Shown one piece after another: positions 43,702-51,741 of a DNA stretch of 64,000 nucleotides (position 1 is its first letter; each line of letters begins with the position of its first letter). This DNA comes from Peribacillus sp044761985 (GTDB lineage Bacteria > Bacillota > Bacilli > Bacillales > DSM-1321): NCBI RefSeq assembly GCF_044761985.1, contig NZ_JBIWDK010000002.1, positions 248,001 through 312,000 of the forward strand, written 5' to 3'. Below the pieces are notes generated by a model that was not told the DNA's origin, made no database searches, and saw nothing but the letters and a program-made list of their open reading frames with translations. A program made the translations under genes and the position numbers.

Positions 43702-44736
43702 TTGAATCGATTTTTGTCGTTTATTGTTGCAAGTGTCATCATTTTTACGTTCGGGTTTGGCGGGGATAAGGGGTTTGCCGCAATGAAAATCAATCAAGAT
43801 GAGCTGAATGCCTATCTTGCTGAAATAAGAATGACGGAAGACGAGTTAAAAGAGTACTTGGACTACTATGATTTAACTTTGAAAGATTTCGATTCATTGG
43901 AAGAGCTACGCGATACTTGTGGTCCCATCGTTACTCCAGAATCTTTACAGGAGCTCCTGGATGAATATGAAATGACCGAAGAAGAGGTTACGAGCTTATT
44001 AGTGGAATATGGCGAAATGGAAAAAGGGGAAACCATTCTCGATTCGTTTCACTTCATTTACGATATTCAAGATATCATTGATATGGATTTAGAATCAGAC
44101 ATGGATTATGCCGACGAGGATCTTCTTGATTTGATGGACGGTCTATTTACCGAAGTCGATCTCACAGAAGAAGAACTCGACCGCCTGATGAACCATTTGT
44201 TGCCCATCGTCGAGGACCCTTCCTTCGAATCACGCTTAATGGCGATTGCCGATAAGATGGAACAATTGGAATACTTCGATACAATCGATGAACTTTCCGC
44301 TGAACAAGTGGCTGAAATGCTTTCAATTTATGATGAATTGCAAAACTTGTTGCAGATTCAATTCAAGTTTTCCTTAACTCATGAAGGCGTTACCTCCACT
44401 CTTTCTCTTGAATCATTATTCCAGCTAGAGGATTTAACGAATGCTAGCTTGCTAGTCTCCATCTATGACTTAAGTGGCAACCTCTTGCTTGATTTTAAAT
44501 TGACTGGGGAAATGATTGGTTCCACTTTAGTGAAAGAAACAGGAAATGACCTTAAGCAAACAACGAAGGTCATAACCAAAGTGGCTGATGTAAAACAAGA
44601 AAAGCCTACACATAAAACGGAAAAAGGTGCTTTGATGCCCAAAACTTCCGGTAACTATCTTTTTGGTGCGTTAATCGGCTTAGTGATGATTGCCCTTGCC
44701 TACAGGCTGATCAGAAAAGCGACACTCGTAAAATAA
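43702..44736 (+). CDS. Acidic surface protein with a C-terminal sorting signal
   Basis: About 344 residues. It has a signal peptide (hydrophobic segment, cleavage near KGFA-A), a strongly acidic, helical body (for example TEDELKEYLDYYDLTLKDFD and TEEELDRLMNHLL) and a wall-sorting end: MPKTSGN, a hydrophobic helix, and a basic tail (RLIRKATLVK). The sorting motif is MPKTS rather than canonical LPXTG; this matches the acidic proteins paired with class D sortases that use LPXTA-like signals. The TTG at 43702 is eight bases after AGGGGG; the ATG at 43696 is only two bases away. The sortase gene starts one base after the stop. Confidence 0.8.
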   Translation: MNRFLSFIVASVIIFTFGFGGDKGFAAMKINQDELNAYLAEIRMTEDELKEYLDYYDLTLKDFDSLEELRDTCGPIVTPESLQELLDEYEMTEEEVTSLLVEYGEMEKGETILDSFHFIYDIQDIIDMDLESDMDYADEDLLDLMDGLFTEVDLTEEELDRLMNHLLPIVEDPSFESRLMAIADKMEQLEYFDTIDELSAEQVAEMLSIYDELQNLLQIQFKFSLTHEGVTSTLSLESLFQLEDLTNASLLVSIYDLSGNLLLDFKLTGEMIGSTLVKETGNDLKQTTKVITKVADVKQEKPTHKTEKGALMPKTSGNYLFGALIGLVMIALAYRLIRKATLVK

Positions 44737-44737
44737 G

Positions 44738-45358
44738 ATGAATCCCAAGCAAAAGAAAAAGTGGCTGCTCCTTGTAGCTTCCTGCCTCATAATTGTAGGG
44801 TTTTATTTTACGACGACGAATGCCTATACGCTGTTAAAAGGCTATGCCCTCTATAAATGGAACAAGCCGGATAGTGTGGAGTCGACGGCGACCCTACACC
44901 CAGAAAAAAAGGACCCTGTTCCTGATCAACTATATGAAAAAAGGCCAGAAATGGGCGACCTGGTGGGTGAACTGTATATCCCCAAGCTCGAAGCAACCTT
45001 ACCGATTTTTCATGGAACAGATGAGGATGAGCTTGAAAAGGGAGTCGGCCATTATGCAGGTTCTGTCCTGCCTGGGGAAAAGGATAATTCCGTTTTATCT
45101 GGCCATCGGGACACTGTATTCCGGAAGCTAGGTGAGGTTGGTAAGGGGGACTTGCTGATCACGAAGACAGAAGCAGGCACGTTCACGTATAAGGTAAGAA
45201 AGGTCCGTATTGTTGATGCCGATGACCGGACCGTGATCGTACCCAAGCCCAAAGCCACGCTAACGGTAACAACCTGCTATCCTTTTTCATATATTGGTAG
45301 TGCACCAGAGCGATATGTATTGATTGCTGATTTACTGAAATCGGAAGTGGACAATTGA
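44738..45358 (+). CDS. Class D sortase
   Basis: 206 residues. An N-terminal membrane anchor (LLLVASCLIIVGFYFTTTNA) precedes a sortase barrel with His in VLSGHRDTVF, the catalytic cysteine in LTVTTCYPF, and Arg in SAPERYVL. Sortases of this class attach proteins with LPXTA-like motifs to peptidoglycan. It is one base after the acidic surface protein gene, so it probably anchors that protein. It is located between yvoF and hisZ, which are adjacent in B. subtilis. Confidence 0.9.
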   Translation: MNPKQKKKWLLLVASCLIIVGFYFTTTNAYTLLKGYALYKWNKPDSVESTATLHPEKKDPVPDQLYEKRPEMGDLVGELYIPKLEATLPIFHGTDEDELEKGVGHYAGSVLPGEKDNSVLSGHRDTVFRKLGEVGKGDLLITKTEAGTFTYKVRKVRIVDADDRTVIVPKPKATLTVTTCYPFSYIGSAPERYVLIADLLKSEVDN

Positions 45359-45360
45359 AA

Positions 45361-45392
45361 GAGAGGGCTGCATCCTTTTTGCAGCCCTCTCT
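45361..45392 (+). terminator. Strong hairpin after the sortase gene
   Basis: GAGAGGGCTGCA pairs perfectly with TGCAGCCCTCTC around an eight-base loop. No T run follows, so it may be a processing or stability element and not a simple terminator. Confidence 0.6.
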
Positions 45393-45421
45393 CCATTATA
45401 AGAGAGTAGGAGGACGGGCGC

Positions 45422-45568
45422 GTGACCGATAAAAGGGCGCAGGAAAAGTTCTTTCAAATCGTAAGAAACACATATGAAATCACGTCTAGTGAAGAGAATA
45501 TATCATTGGCAGAGGTTATGGATCAGCTAAAAAAGGATTTGTCCCAGCTAAAAGGACTTACTCATTGA
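45422..45568 (+). CDS. 48-residue small protein, unknown function
   Basis: GTG start with AGGAGG eight bases upstream. The reading frame encodes MTDKRAQEKFFQIVRNTYEI followed by a polar stretch and a helical end (LAEVMDQLKKDLSQLKG). It has no membrane segment or signal peptide and is mainly amphipathic helix. The strong ribosome site and the terminators on both sides support expression. It does not resemble a known toxin or antitoxin. It could be a small Bacillus conserved protein, but I cannot name the family. Confidence 0.6.
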   Translation: MTDKRAQEKFFQIVRNTYEITSSEENISLAEVMDQLKKDLSQLKGLTH

Positions 45569-45581
45569 GCAAGTCCTTTTT
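45551..45581. terminator. Bidirectional terminator between the small protein gene and yvoF
   Basis: AAAGGACTT pairs with AAGTCCTTT, with T and A runs on both sides. It overlaps the last codons of the small gene. Confidence 0.75.
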
Positions 45582-45597
45582 CTTATAAAGAAGTTTG

Positions 45598-46101
45598 CTA
45601 TTCACGCTTCAGCATTTCTTCTTTGGTATAAATCAGCTGCATCGGATTCCCACCAACGAAAGCTCCCTCTGGAACATCCTTATGAACAAGCGTCCCAGCT
45701 GAAACAATTGCCCCATTTCCGATTGTCAGTCCCGGAAGAATGGTGGAATTGGCTCCAATCAGTACTTCGTCCCCAATGACCACCTCTCCCAACCGGTACT
45801 CGTCGATCAAATATTCATGAGCAAGAATCGTCGTATTATAGCCGATGACTGTATTCCGCCCCACTGAAATCTTTTCAGGAAACATGACATCCGGCATGAC
45901 CATCAAGGCGAACGAGGTATGCTTTCCCACTTCCATTCGCAGAAAGGTCCGGTACAACCAATTTTTCATGCCTAAAAACGGTGTATATCTTGCTAGTTGA
46001 ATCACAATAAAATTCTTCACGACTTTCCAGAACGGGACGGTTTTATACACATGCCAAAGGGAATTGGCCCCTTTCACTGGAAAGCGGGTCGTCCGTCTCA
46101 T
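45598..46101 (-). CDS. yvoF: Hexapeptide-repeat acyltransferase (YvoF)
   Basis: 167 residues with left-handed beta-helix hexapeptide repeats (VIGYNTTILAHEYLIDEYRL and VLIGANSTILPGLTIGNGA), typical of O- or N-acetyltransferases. The acceptor is unknown. It overlaps ppaX by four bases and is the last gene of hprK-lgt-yvoD-ppaX-yvoF. Confidence 0.88.
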   Translation of the reverse strand: MRRTTRFPVKGANSLWHVYKTVPFWKVVKNFIVIQLARYTPFLGMKNWLYRTFLRMEVGKHTSFALMVMPDVMFPEKISVGRNTVIGYNTTILAHEYLIDEYRLGEVVIGDEVLIGANSTILPGLTIGNGAIVSAGTLVHKDVPEGAFVGGNPMQLIYTKEEMLKRE

Positions 46102-46766
46102 CCCTTAACCTCTTCAAACTTCTCAGCCTCTACTATATCCAATAAATCAGACATGTTCTCCAGCATGAAATCTGGATGAAAGCTTTCCAGGAACTCCCGG
46201 CCCTTTATGGACCACGCAACACCGGCCGTTCTCGTTCCGGTGTTTTTTCCACCAAGAATATCATGATGGCTGTCGCCAATCATCACCGCTTCTTCTGGAA
46301 TTGAGTCAAGCTGCTTTAATGCTTTTAACAGCGGCTCCGGATCTGGTTTTGCGTGTTTCACTTCATCCAAAGTGACTACGACATCAAAGAATTGATCAAG
46401 TTTGCTTAAGCGTAAGCCTCTTTCGACAATATCCCTTTTTTTCGTCGTCACGACAGCTAGCTTATAGCCACTTTGCTTCAACGTTTGGACCGTCTCGAAA
46501 ACCCCATCAAATTGGGTTACCAGCATATCATGGTTTTTCCAATTATGTTCGCGATAGCGGGCGATCATTTCATCCGCGCGTTCCGGGTCTATCGAAGTAA
46601 ACGTATCGACCAATGTCGGGCCTATGAATGGGATAATGTCCTCCCGCTTGAATTGTCCGGGATAATAATGGTTCAACGTTTCCGTAAAGGAGGCGATGAT
46701 TAATTCATTCGTATTGATCAACGTTCCATCCAGGTCAAATAATAATGTAGTTATTTTACTGTTCAT
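46098..46766 (-). CDS. ppaX: Pyrophosphatase PpaX (HAD family)
   Basis: 222 residues from the ATG at 46766 (GGAAGG upstream). HAD motif I LLFDLDGTLINTN, motif II VVTTKKRD, and motif IV MIGDSHHDILGG are present. In B. subtilis PpaX hydrolyses the pyrophosphate produced when HprK dephosphorylates HPr-Ser-P, so it pulls that reaction. Co-location with hprK in one operon supports the role. Confidence 0.93.
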   Translation of the reverse strand: MNSKITTLLFDLDGTLINTNELIIASFTETLNHYYPGQFKREDIIPFIGPTLVDTFTSIDPERADEMIARYREHNWKNHDMLVTQFDGVFETVQTLKQSGYKLAVVTTKKRDIVERGLRLSKLDQFFDVVVTLDEVKHAKPDPEPLLKALKQLDSIPEEAVMIGDSHHDILGGKNTGTRTAGVAWSIKGREFLESFHPDFMLENMSDLLDIVEAEKFEEVKG

Positions 46767-47700
46767 ATGCGGCATCCTTCCTCTGTACACTGCTGTATCG
46801 ATTCCATATATAAGCGACTACCATCGTCAGGACAATGGCGGTGACCAGCCTGATTAGTAATAAAGGCAAAACGGGAATCCCCAGTGGTATAAAAATCAAT
46901 GTATCTTCTATAACGGCATGGCAGGCTACTAAAAAGATAAACGCGAGGGTCATATCCTTCTTCGAGACATTGTCTTCCTTGGCAGCCTGAATCATCACAC
47001 CCGCTCCATAAGCAAGGCCAAGTGTCAGCCCTGCCACAAATGGCATTGATGTATTTGGCTTCATCCCCAGGATTTTCATAAAAGGAGCAAGTGCCTTGGA
47101 GAAGGCCTCCAGCCATTTTAAGTCTTTCATAATCTGAACAACGACCATAAGGGGCATCACGATGAGCGCCAGCTGTCCAATTCCGTATAGAGCCTGAATG
47201 ACCCCATGTAATAGAATCGCACCCGTCCCGGTAATCTCGACTGTCTCCGGAACCGCAAAACCTTGGGCCATTTCCGTTCCACCCTGCCAAACGAGATTGA
47301 TGATGACGGCAGACACTAGGGCGAGACCAAACCTGACCAGCAAAATGACCCACAGCTTGACGCCCGTTTTCATGGCTACCCCCGATTCGATAAATAAATT
47401 GTGTGAAAAGGATAACATCACGGCAATGATGAAGACTTCCTTTACCGTGAGATCGAGCGTCAAGATTCCTGCAATTGCCGCATATAAATTCAAGAAGTTC
47501 CCTAGTACAAGCGGGATGGCCGCATCACCAGGGAGACCTATTAAATTCATCAGTGGCGCAATTAAGTCAATCATCCATGGTAATACAGGTGTATACTGAA
47601 GCACCGTCACAATCAATGTAACCGGAAAAATGATTTTCCCCAATGTCCAAGTAGTATTTAAACCAGAAAGAATTCCCCTCTTAACGGAATCTACTATCAC
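46756..47700 (-). CDS. yvoD: Nucleoside-recognition (Gate) domain membrane protein YvoD
   Basis: 314 residues with about eight membrane helices. Two Gate-type segments (for example IPLVLGNFLNLYAAIAGIL and MPFVAGLTLGLAYGAGVMI) relate it to the SpmA/YjiH and FeoB gate families. The transported molecule is unknown. It lies 27 bases after lgt and overlaps ppaX by 11 bases. Confidence 0.85.
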   Translation of the reverse strand: MIVDSVKRGILSGLNTTWTLGKIIFPVTLIVTVLQYTPVLPWMIDLIAPLMNLIGLPGDAAIPLVLGNFLNLYAAIAGILTLDLTVKEVFIIAVMLSFSHNLFIESGVAMKTGVKLWVILLVRFGLALVSAVIINLVWQGGTEMAQGFAVPETVEITGTGAILLHGVIQALYGIGQLALIVMPLMVVVQIMKDLKWLEAFSKALAPFMKILGMKPNTSMPFVAGLTLGLAYGAGVMIQAAKEDNVSKKDMTLAFIFLVACHAVIEDTLIFIPLGIPVLPLLLIRLVTAIVLTMVVAYIWNRYSSVQRKDAAYEQ

Positions 47701-47727
47701 TATGCCCTCTCCCTTTACACATATTCT

Positions 47728-48540
47728 CTATGCATCTAAATATCGTTTATCCGCATGACCACGGAACCTTCTATAAAGAATGAAAGCAACAGCAATAATG
47801 ATCAAGACAATGGAAATCACTTGGGCAATCCGAAGTGAATCCGTTAGCATCAAACTATCGGTCCGCAGTCCTTCAATGAAAAAGCGACCAACTGAATACC
47901 ATAGAACGTATGTTAAAAATAACTCTCCCCTACGCAAGTTCACTTTACGCAATAATAGGAGGATGACCACGCCGACTATGTTCCAGACCGATTCGTATAA
48001 AAAGGTCGGGTGATAATACGTTCCATTTATGTACATTTGATTAATAATGAACTCTGGAAGATGTAAGTTTTCCAAGAAGGCCCTGGTTACTTCCCCACCG
48101 TGCGCTTCTTGGTTCATGAAATTGCCCCAACGGCCAATGGCCTGACCTAGCAACAAACTTGGAGCAGCGATATCCGCCAACTTCCAAAATGATACGTTCT
48201 TTACCTTTGCGAAGATGATGGCGGTTAGGACCGAACCGATTAATGCCCCATGGATGGCAATTCCGCCATTCCATATTTTAATGATGTCCCCGGGGTTTTG
48301 TGAATAATAATCCCATTGGAAGATAACATAATAAATGCGTGCACATATAATCGCAATGGGCACTGCAAAAAGGATCATATCCGTAAATAGTTCCTTGTCC
48401 AGACCTCGGCGTTCTGATTCCCTTAAGGCAATGATAAGGCCCAGTAGTACCCCAAACCCGATAATCAGCCCATACCAATGTATCTGGATGGAACCAAGTT
48501 CAATCGCAATCGGATTTAGTGGTTGAATTCCTTGCTCCAT
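47728..48540 (-). CDS. lgt: Prolipoprotein diacylglyceryl transferase
   Basis: 270 residues, seven membrane helices. The signature GQAIGRWGNFMNQEAHGG and the catalytic-region HPTFLYESVWN and RRGELFLTYV are intact. It transfers diacylglycerol from phosphatidylglycerol to the lipobox cysteine of prelipoproteins, including the lipoproteins encoded at 17833 and 18819. It is 28 bases after hprK. Confidence 0.97.
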   Translation of the reverse strand: MEQGIQPLNPIAIELGSIQIHWYGLIIGFGVLLGLIIALRESERRGLDKELFTDMILFAVPIAIICARIYYVIFQWDYYSQNPGDIIKIWNGGIAIHGALIGSVLTAIIFAKVKNVSFWKLADIAAPSLLLGQAIGRWGNFMNQEAHGGEVTRAFLENLHLPEFIINQMYINGTYYHPTFLYESVWNIVGVVILLLLRKVNLRRGELFLTYVLWYSVGRFFIEGLRTDSLMLTDSLRIAQVISIVLIIIAVAFILYRRFRGHADKRYLDA

Positions 48541-48568
48541 TTTGTCCCCTCTTTTCTGATAACTTTAC

Positions 48569-49504
48569 TTAAAATTCATCGTTGTCCGAATCGGCAATAG
48601 CATTATTTAAACGATCCGAAAATTGTTCCGCCGCATTAACACCCATGCGTTTTAACCGGTAATTCATGGCGGCCACTTCAATGATGACAGCTAAATTTCG
48701 TCCTGGACGAACCGGAACGGTGATTTTCGTAATCTCTGTATCAATGATTTTCATTGTCTCTTCATCCAGACCGACCCGGTCATATTGCTTATTCTTTTCC
48801 CAAAGTTCCAGATTGATGACGATGGAAATTTTCTTGTGGCTCCGAACAGCTCCGGCCCCAAATAACGTCATGACATTGATGATGCCCAGTCCCCGGATTT
48901 CAAGAAGGTGCTCAATTAAATCCGGAGCATTCCCGACAAGCATATCCTGATCTTCCTGGCGGATTTCGACGCAATCATCGGCTACAAGACGATGTCCACG
49001 TTTAACCAGTTCGAGCGCCGTCTCACTTTTACCGACCCCGCTTTTTCCGGTAATCAGTACACCCAATCCATAGATATCCACTAACACACCATGAATCGCT
49101 GTAGTGGGGGCTAATTTACTTTCGAGAAAGTTCGTCAGACGGCTGAATAACCTCGTTGTCTTCATGGAGGACCGCATGACAGGAACGGACTCGCGTTCCG
49201 ACGCTTCAATCAACTCGATAGGCACTTCCTGACCACGAGTGATGATGATTCCCGGTGTATAGTCTCTACATAGTTCTTCCATCCTTTGAATTCGATCGGC
49301 CTCATTCAGACGGTTGAAGAACGACATCTCCGTCATTCCCAGGAGTTGTACGCGATCTGCAGGATAGTAGTCGAAGAAACCAGCTATTTCCAATCCTGGT
49401 CGAGAAAGGTCACTTGTAACGATTGGACGGTTGATGCCTTCTTCACCACTGATAAGTTCAAGATCGAATGCTTCAACTACATCCTTTGTACGGACTTTTG
49501 CCAT
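48569..49504 (-). CDS. hprK: HPr kinase/phosphorylase
   Basis: 311 residues. The C-terminal catalytic domain has Walker A GKSGVGKSE (about 153-160) and the HprK signature LEIRGLGIINVMTLFG. It phosphorylates HPr and Crh on Ser46 when fructose-1,6-bisphosphate and ATP are high, and reverses this when phosphate is high. This drives CcpA-mediated catabolite control, which links it to crh and the cre site at sigL in this window. First gene of its operon. Confidence 0.97.
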   Translation of the reverse strand: MAKVRTKDVVEAFDLELISGEEGINRPIVTSDLSRPGLEIAGFFDYYPADRVQLLGMTEMSFFNRLNEADRIQRMEELCRDYTPGIIITRGQEVPIELIEASERESVPVMRSSMKTTRLFSRLTNFLESKLAPTTAIHGVLVDIYGLGVLITGKSGVGKSETALELVKRGHRLVADDCVEIRQEDQDMLVGNAPDLIEHLLEIRGLGIINVMTLFGAGAVRSHKKISIVINLELWEKNKQYDRVGLDEETMKIIDTEITKITVPVRPGRNLAVIIEVAAMNYRLKRMGVNAAEQFSDRLNNAIADSDNDEF

Positions 49505-49689
49505 ATATCTTTCCTCCTTTTTTGGAGCGATGTTTATTTTTAGCGATACTTTTTCATTTTAGCATTATTCTGTAAATAACCAAACCACGCATGATCAATT
49601 TATTCTTTTTTCCTATCCGGAAGCTACTTTACCCCTTTCCCATTTGATTATAATGAAGAATACAGGATTTCGAAAGGAAGGGATAACCC

Positions 49690-50367
49690 ATGAAAGTCGT
49701 ACTTGATGCCGGCCACGGTTATTCGACCCCCGGCAAGCGATCTCCCGATGGCATGAAGGAATATGAGTTCAATCGCGAGACGGCTGCCTTCATCAAACAC
49801 TATCTAGAAAAATCAAAAGGCATCACGGTTTATTACGCCCACGAAGATGAAAGGGACGTCCCTCTTGGTGAACGAACCCGGAAATCCCATGCCCTCGGAG
49901 CTGACCTATACCTCTCCATCCATGCGAATGCCGCGGGATCAGGGAAATGGCATGAGGCAAACGGGATTGAAACTTATGTTCATACCTCTAAACCGAAGGA
50001 ATCGCTCTCCCTCGCCGAAAAGGTCCAACATGATTTGGTAAAAGCCACACATTTGAAGAACAGAGGAGTGAAGACGGCAAACTTCCAGGTTCTTCGTGAA
50101 ACAAAATGCCCTGCCCTTTTAATCGAATGTGGGTTCATGACCAATCAACAGGAGGCCGCCCTTTTAAGAACGGAAGCCTTTCGGAAAACATGCGGGGAGT
50201 CCATCGCCAAAAGCGTCCTTGCCCATTATAAGCTTAAAAACGAGGGCTCCTCCACCATTCTGTATAAAGTCCAAATCGGAGCCTTCACGGATAAGAAAAA
50301 AGCTGAAACCCTTGTCAAAAAGTTGGCCAAAGATGGTTATGATGCCTTCATTACCAAGCAAACATAA
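49690..50367 (+). CDS. N-acetylmuramoyl-L-alanine amidase with a SPOR domain (CwlC-like)
   Basis: 225 residues. Amidase_3 domain (1-175): zinc ligands in LDAGHG, Glu in EYEFNRETA, His in YLSIHANAA, and catalytic Glu in ALLIECGFMTN. A C-terminal SPOR domain (LYKVQIGAFTDKKKAETLVK) binds denuded glycan. No signal peptide is seen, as in B. subtilis CwlC, which lyses the mother cell after sporulation. An alternative is a prophage endolysin, but no phage genes are nearby. GAAAGGAAGGG precedes the ATG. Confidence 0.85.
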   Translation: MKVVLDAGHGYSTPGKRSPDGMKEYEFNRETAAFIKHYLEKSKGITVYYAHEDERDVPLGERTRKSHALGADLYLSIHANAAGSGKWHEANGIETYVHTSKPKESLSLAEKVQHDLVKATHLKNRGVKTANFQVLRETKCPALLIECGFMTNQQEAALLRTEAFRKTCGESIAKSVLAHYKLKNEGSSTILYKVQIGAFTDKKKAETLVKKLAKDGYDAFITKQT

Positions 50368-50371
50368 ACAA

Positions 50372-50409
50372 AGCCCGTCAGTCTAACTGGCGGGCTTACG
50401 CTTTTTTTT
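50372..50409 (+). terminator. Terminator of the amidase gene
   Basis: AGCCCGTCAG pairs with CTGGCGGGCT around TCTAA; eight T follow a few bases later. Confidence 0.8.
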
Positions 50410-50413
50410 ACTT

Positions 50414-51514
50414 TTAAGAAACCGTGATGGCTGCCGTTTTCGTGTCGGCGAATACATGGAGGACCGAATCATCAAAACTAGTCGTTTTAAACTTAAGCAC
50501 TTTTTGAACCACATCACTTTTTTCTTCGACGATGGTCATTCCCTCTAAGCTTACGTTAAAACTTCCTAAGTTAGACTTCAACTCTCCTTCAATCGCCTTT
50601 CCTGGAGGCAAAATCAGCTGGACCTTCCCAGTAATCGATTTGGCATGGATTGCTTCACAATCCTGCGCTCGATTCTTGCAGACGATTTCCCCGTTAAAGG
50701 ACTGAACATCCATTTTCTTGAAGTGCCCATCGGCATTAATTGCCCCATTTAATGTTTCTGCCTCGAGCTCATCATAATTCGTATCTGAAATGGTGATGGT
50801 TCCGTTACCCGTTTCAAGTTCGCACGTTTCACCTTTCCCTTGTTGGATATGGATGACACCATTTGCTGTTTTGGCCTTAAGTTTCTCTGCCGTCAGGGAT
50901 TCTGTAGTGATTGCACCGTTAAACAGCCTAACCTGAATGTCTTCATAGGCCTTGCTCGGGATATACAACACCGTATCGACCTTCATCGTCTTTTCACGGA
51001 CCTTGAACTTCATTTTCCCAGCGTCGATTGCAAAGTGAACTTCCTCTAGGAAGGTCTCCCTCGCCTTTTCTATATCTTCCACCCGATACACTTTAGCAAG
51101 ACATTCCACTCGTACATCCTGTTGGTCCCATGTTGCGATTTTCACTTTCCCATTTGCGATATCGATATCGATTTCATCCAGGTACTCATAATCATGTTGA
51201 AAAATATGACTGACCTCGACTGATTTCCCAAAGTTAAAATCCAAATCCGTTTCTTTAATCTTTTTATATGCACTTTCAACGAAGCCTAAGATTTTTTCCT
51301 TAGAGGATTGTACATTCTTCTTGAAGCTATCCTGGGCACTGTCATCACTTTTCTGATTGACAACAACGGTGGATAGCTCATTTTGCAACTTCTGCTCTTT
51401 TGCATCACTTTCCAAACTAGCCTTTTCTAATTCCTCCAACAGATTCAATGCTTCTACAGCTGTCAGCTTTCCTTCTTGTACCATCTCTAATATTCTCTGT
51501 TTTTCCGCTTGCAT
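50414..51514 (-). CDS. yvlB: DUF4097 protein, YvlB/LiaX-like
   Basis: 366 residues from the ATG at 51514. The N-terminal SHOCT-like segment (RILEMVQEGKLTAVEALNLL) is followed by a Ser/Gln-rich linker and a beta-rich DUF4097 domain (about 115-360) of repeated strands (GAITTESLTAEKLKAKTANG and GAINADGHFKKMDVQSFNGE). In B. subtilis and related LiaX proteins this family belongs to cell-envelope stress responses. There is no signal peptide. A near-palindrome at 51671-51694 lies upstream. Confidence 0.85.
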   Translation of the reverse strand: MQAEKQRILEMVQEGKLTAVEALNLLEELEKASLESDAKEQKLQNELSTVVVNQKSDDSAQDSFKKNVQSSKEKILGFVESAYKKIKETDLDFNFGKSVEVSHIFQHDYEYLDEIDIDIANGKVKIATWDQQDVRVECLAKVYRVEDIEKARETFLEEVHFAIDAGKMKFKVREKTMKVDTVLYIPSKAYEDIQVRLFNGAITTESLTAEKLKAKTANGVIHIQQGKGETCELETGNGTITISDTNYDELEAETLNGAINADGHFKKMDVQSFNGEIVCKNRAQDCEAIHAKSITGKVQLILPPGKAIEGELKSNLGSFNVSLEGMTIVEEKSDVVQKVLKFKTTSFDDSVLHVFADTKTAAITVS

Positions 51515-51670
51515 AGACATCCCCACTTTCTTAGAGTACCTTACACATACATACGCCCAGACAGGTAAAAAGTTTCATAATTATCCCAATTCCATTTATC
51601 GACAAAGAGTGGCGACAATTTCTGAAAAGGGAAAGAACACATTTCCCCGGAAATAATGGAGTTCAATCGA

Positions 51671-51694
51671 TTTTAATCAACTGATTAATTAAAA
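51671..51694. repeat. Imperfect inverted repeat between uvrA and yvlB
   Basis: TTTTAATCAA, four bases, then TTAATTAAAA (one mismatch). It shares TTTAATCAA with the perfect palindrome at 18691-18714. Confidence 0.5.
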
Positions 51695-51713
51695 GAAACC
51701 TGCCATATTTCTA

Positions 51714-51741
51714 CAAAAAGCAAGCCGAAATTGGCTTGCTC
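51714..51741 (-). terminator. Terminator of uvrA
   Basis: AGCAAGCC pairs perfectly with GGCTTGCT around AATTTC, followed by TTTT, directly after the uvrA stop. Confidence 0.85.

Noticed and set aside
45422..45568. Small protein as a type I toxin
   Set aside because: No hydrophobic segment and no antisense RNA signal seen; the sequence is soluble and charged.
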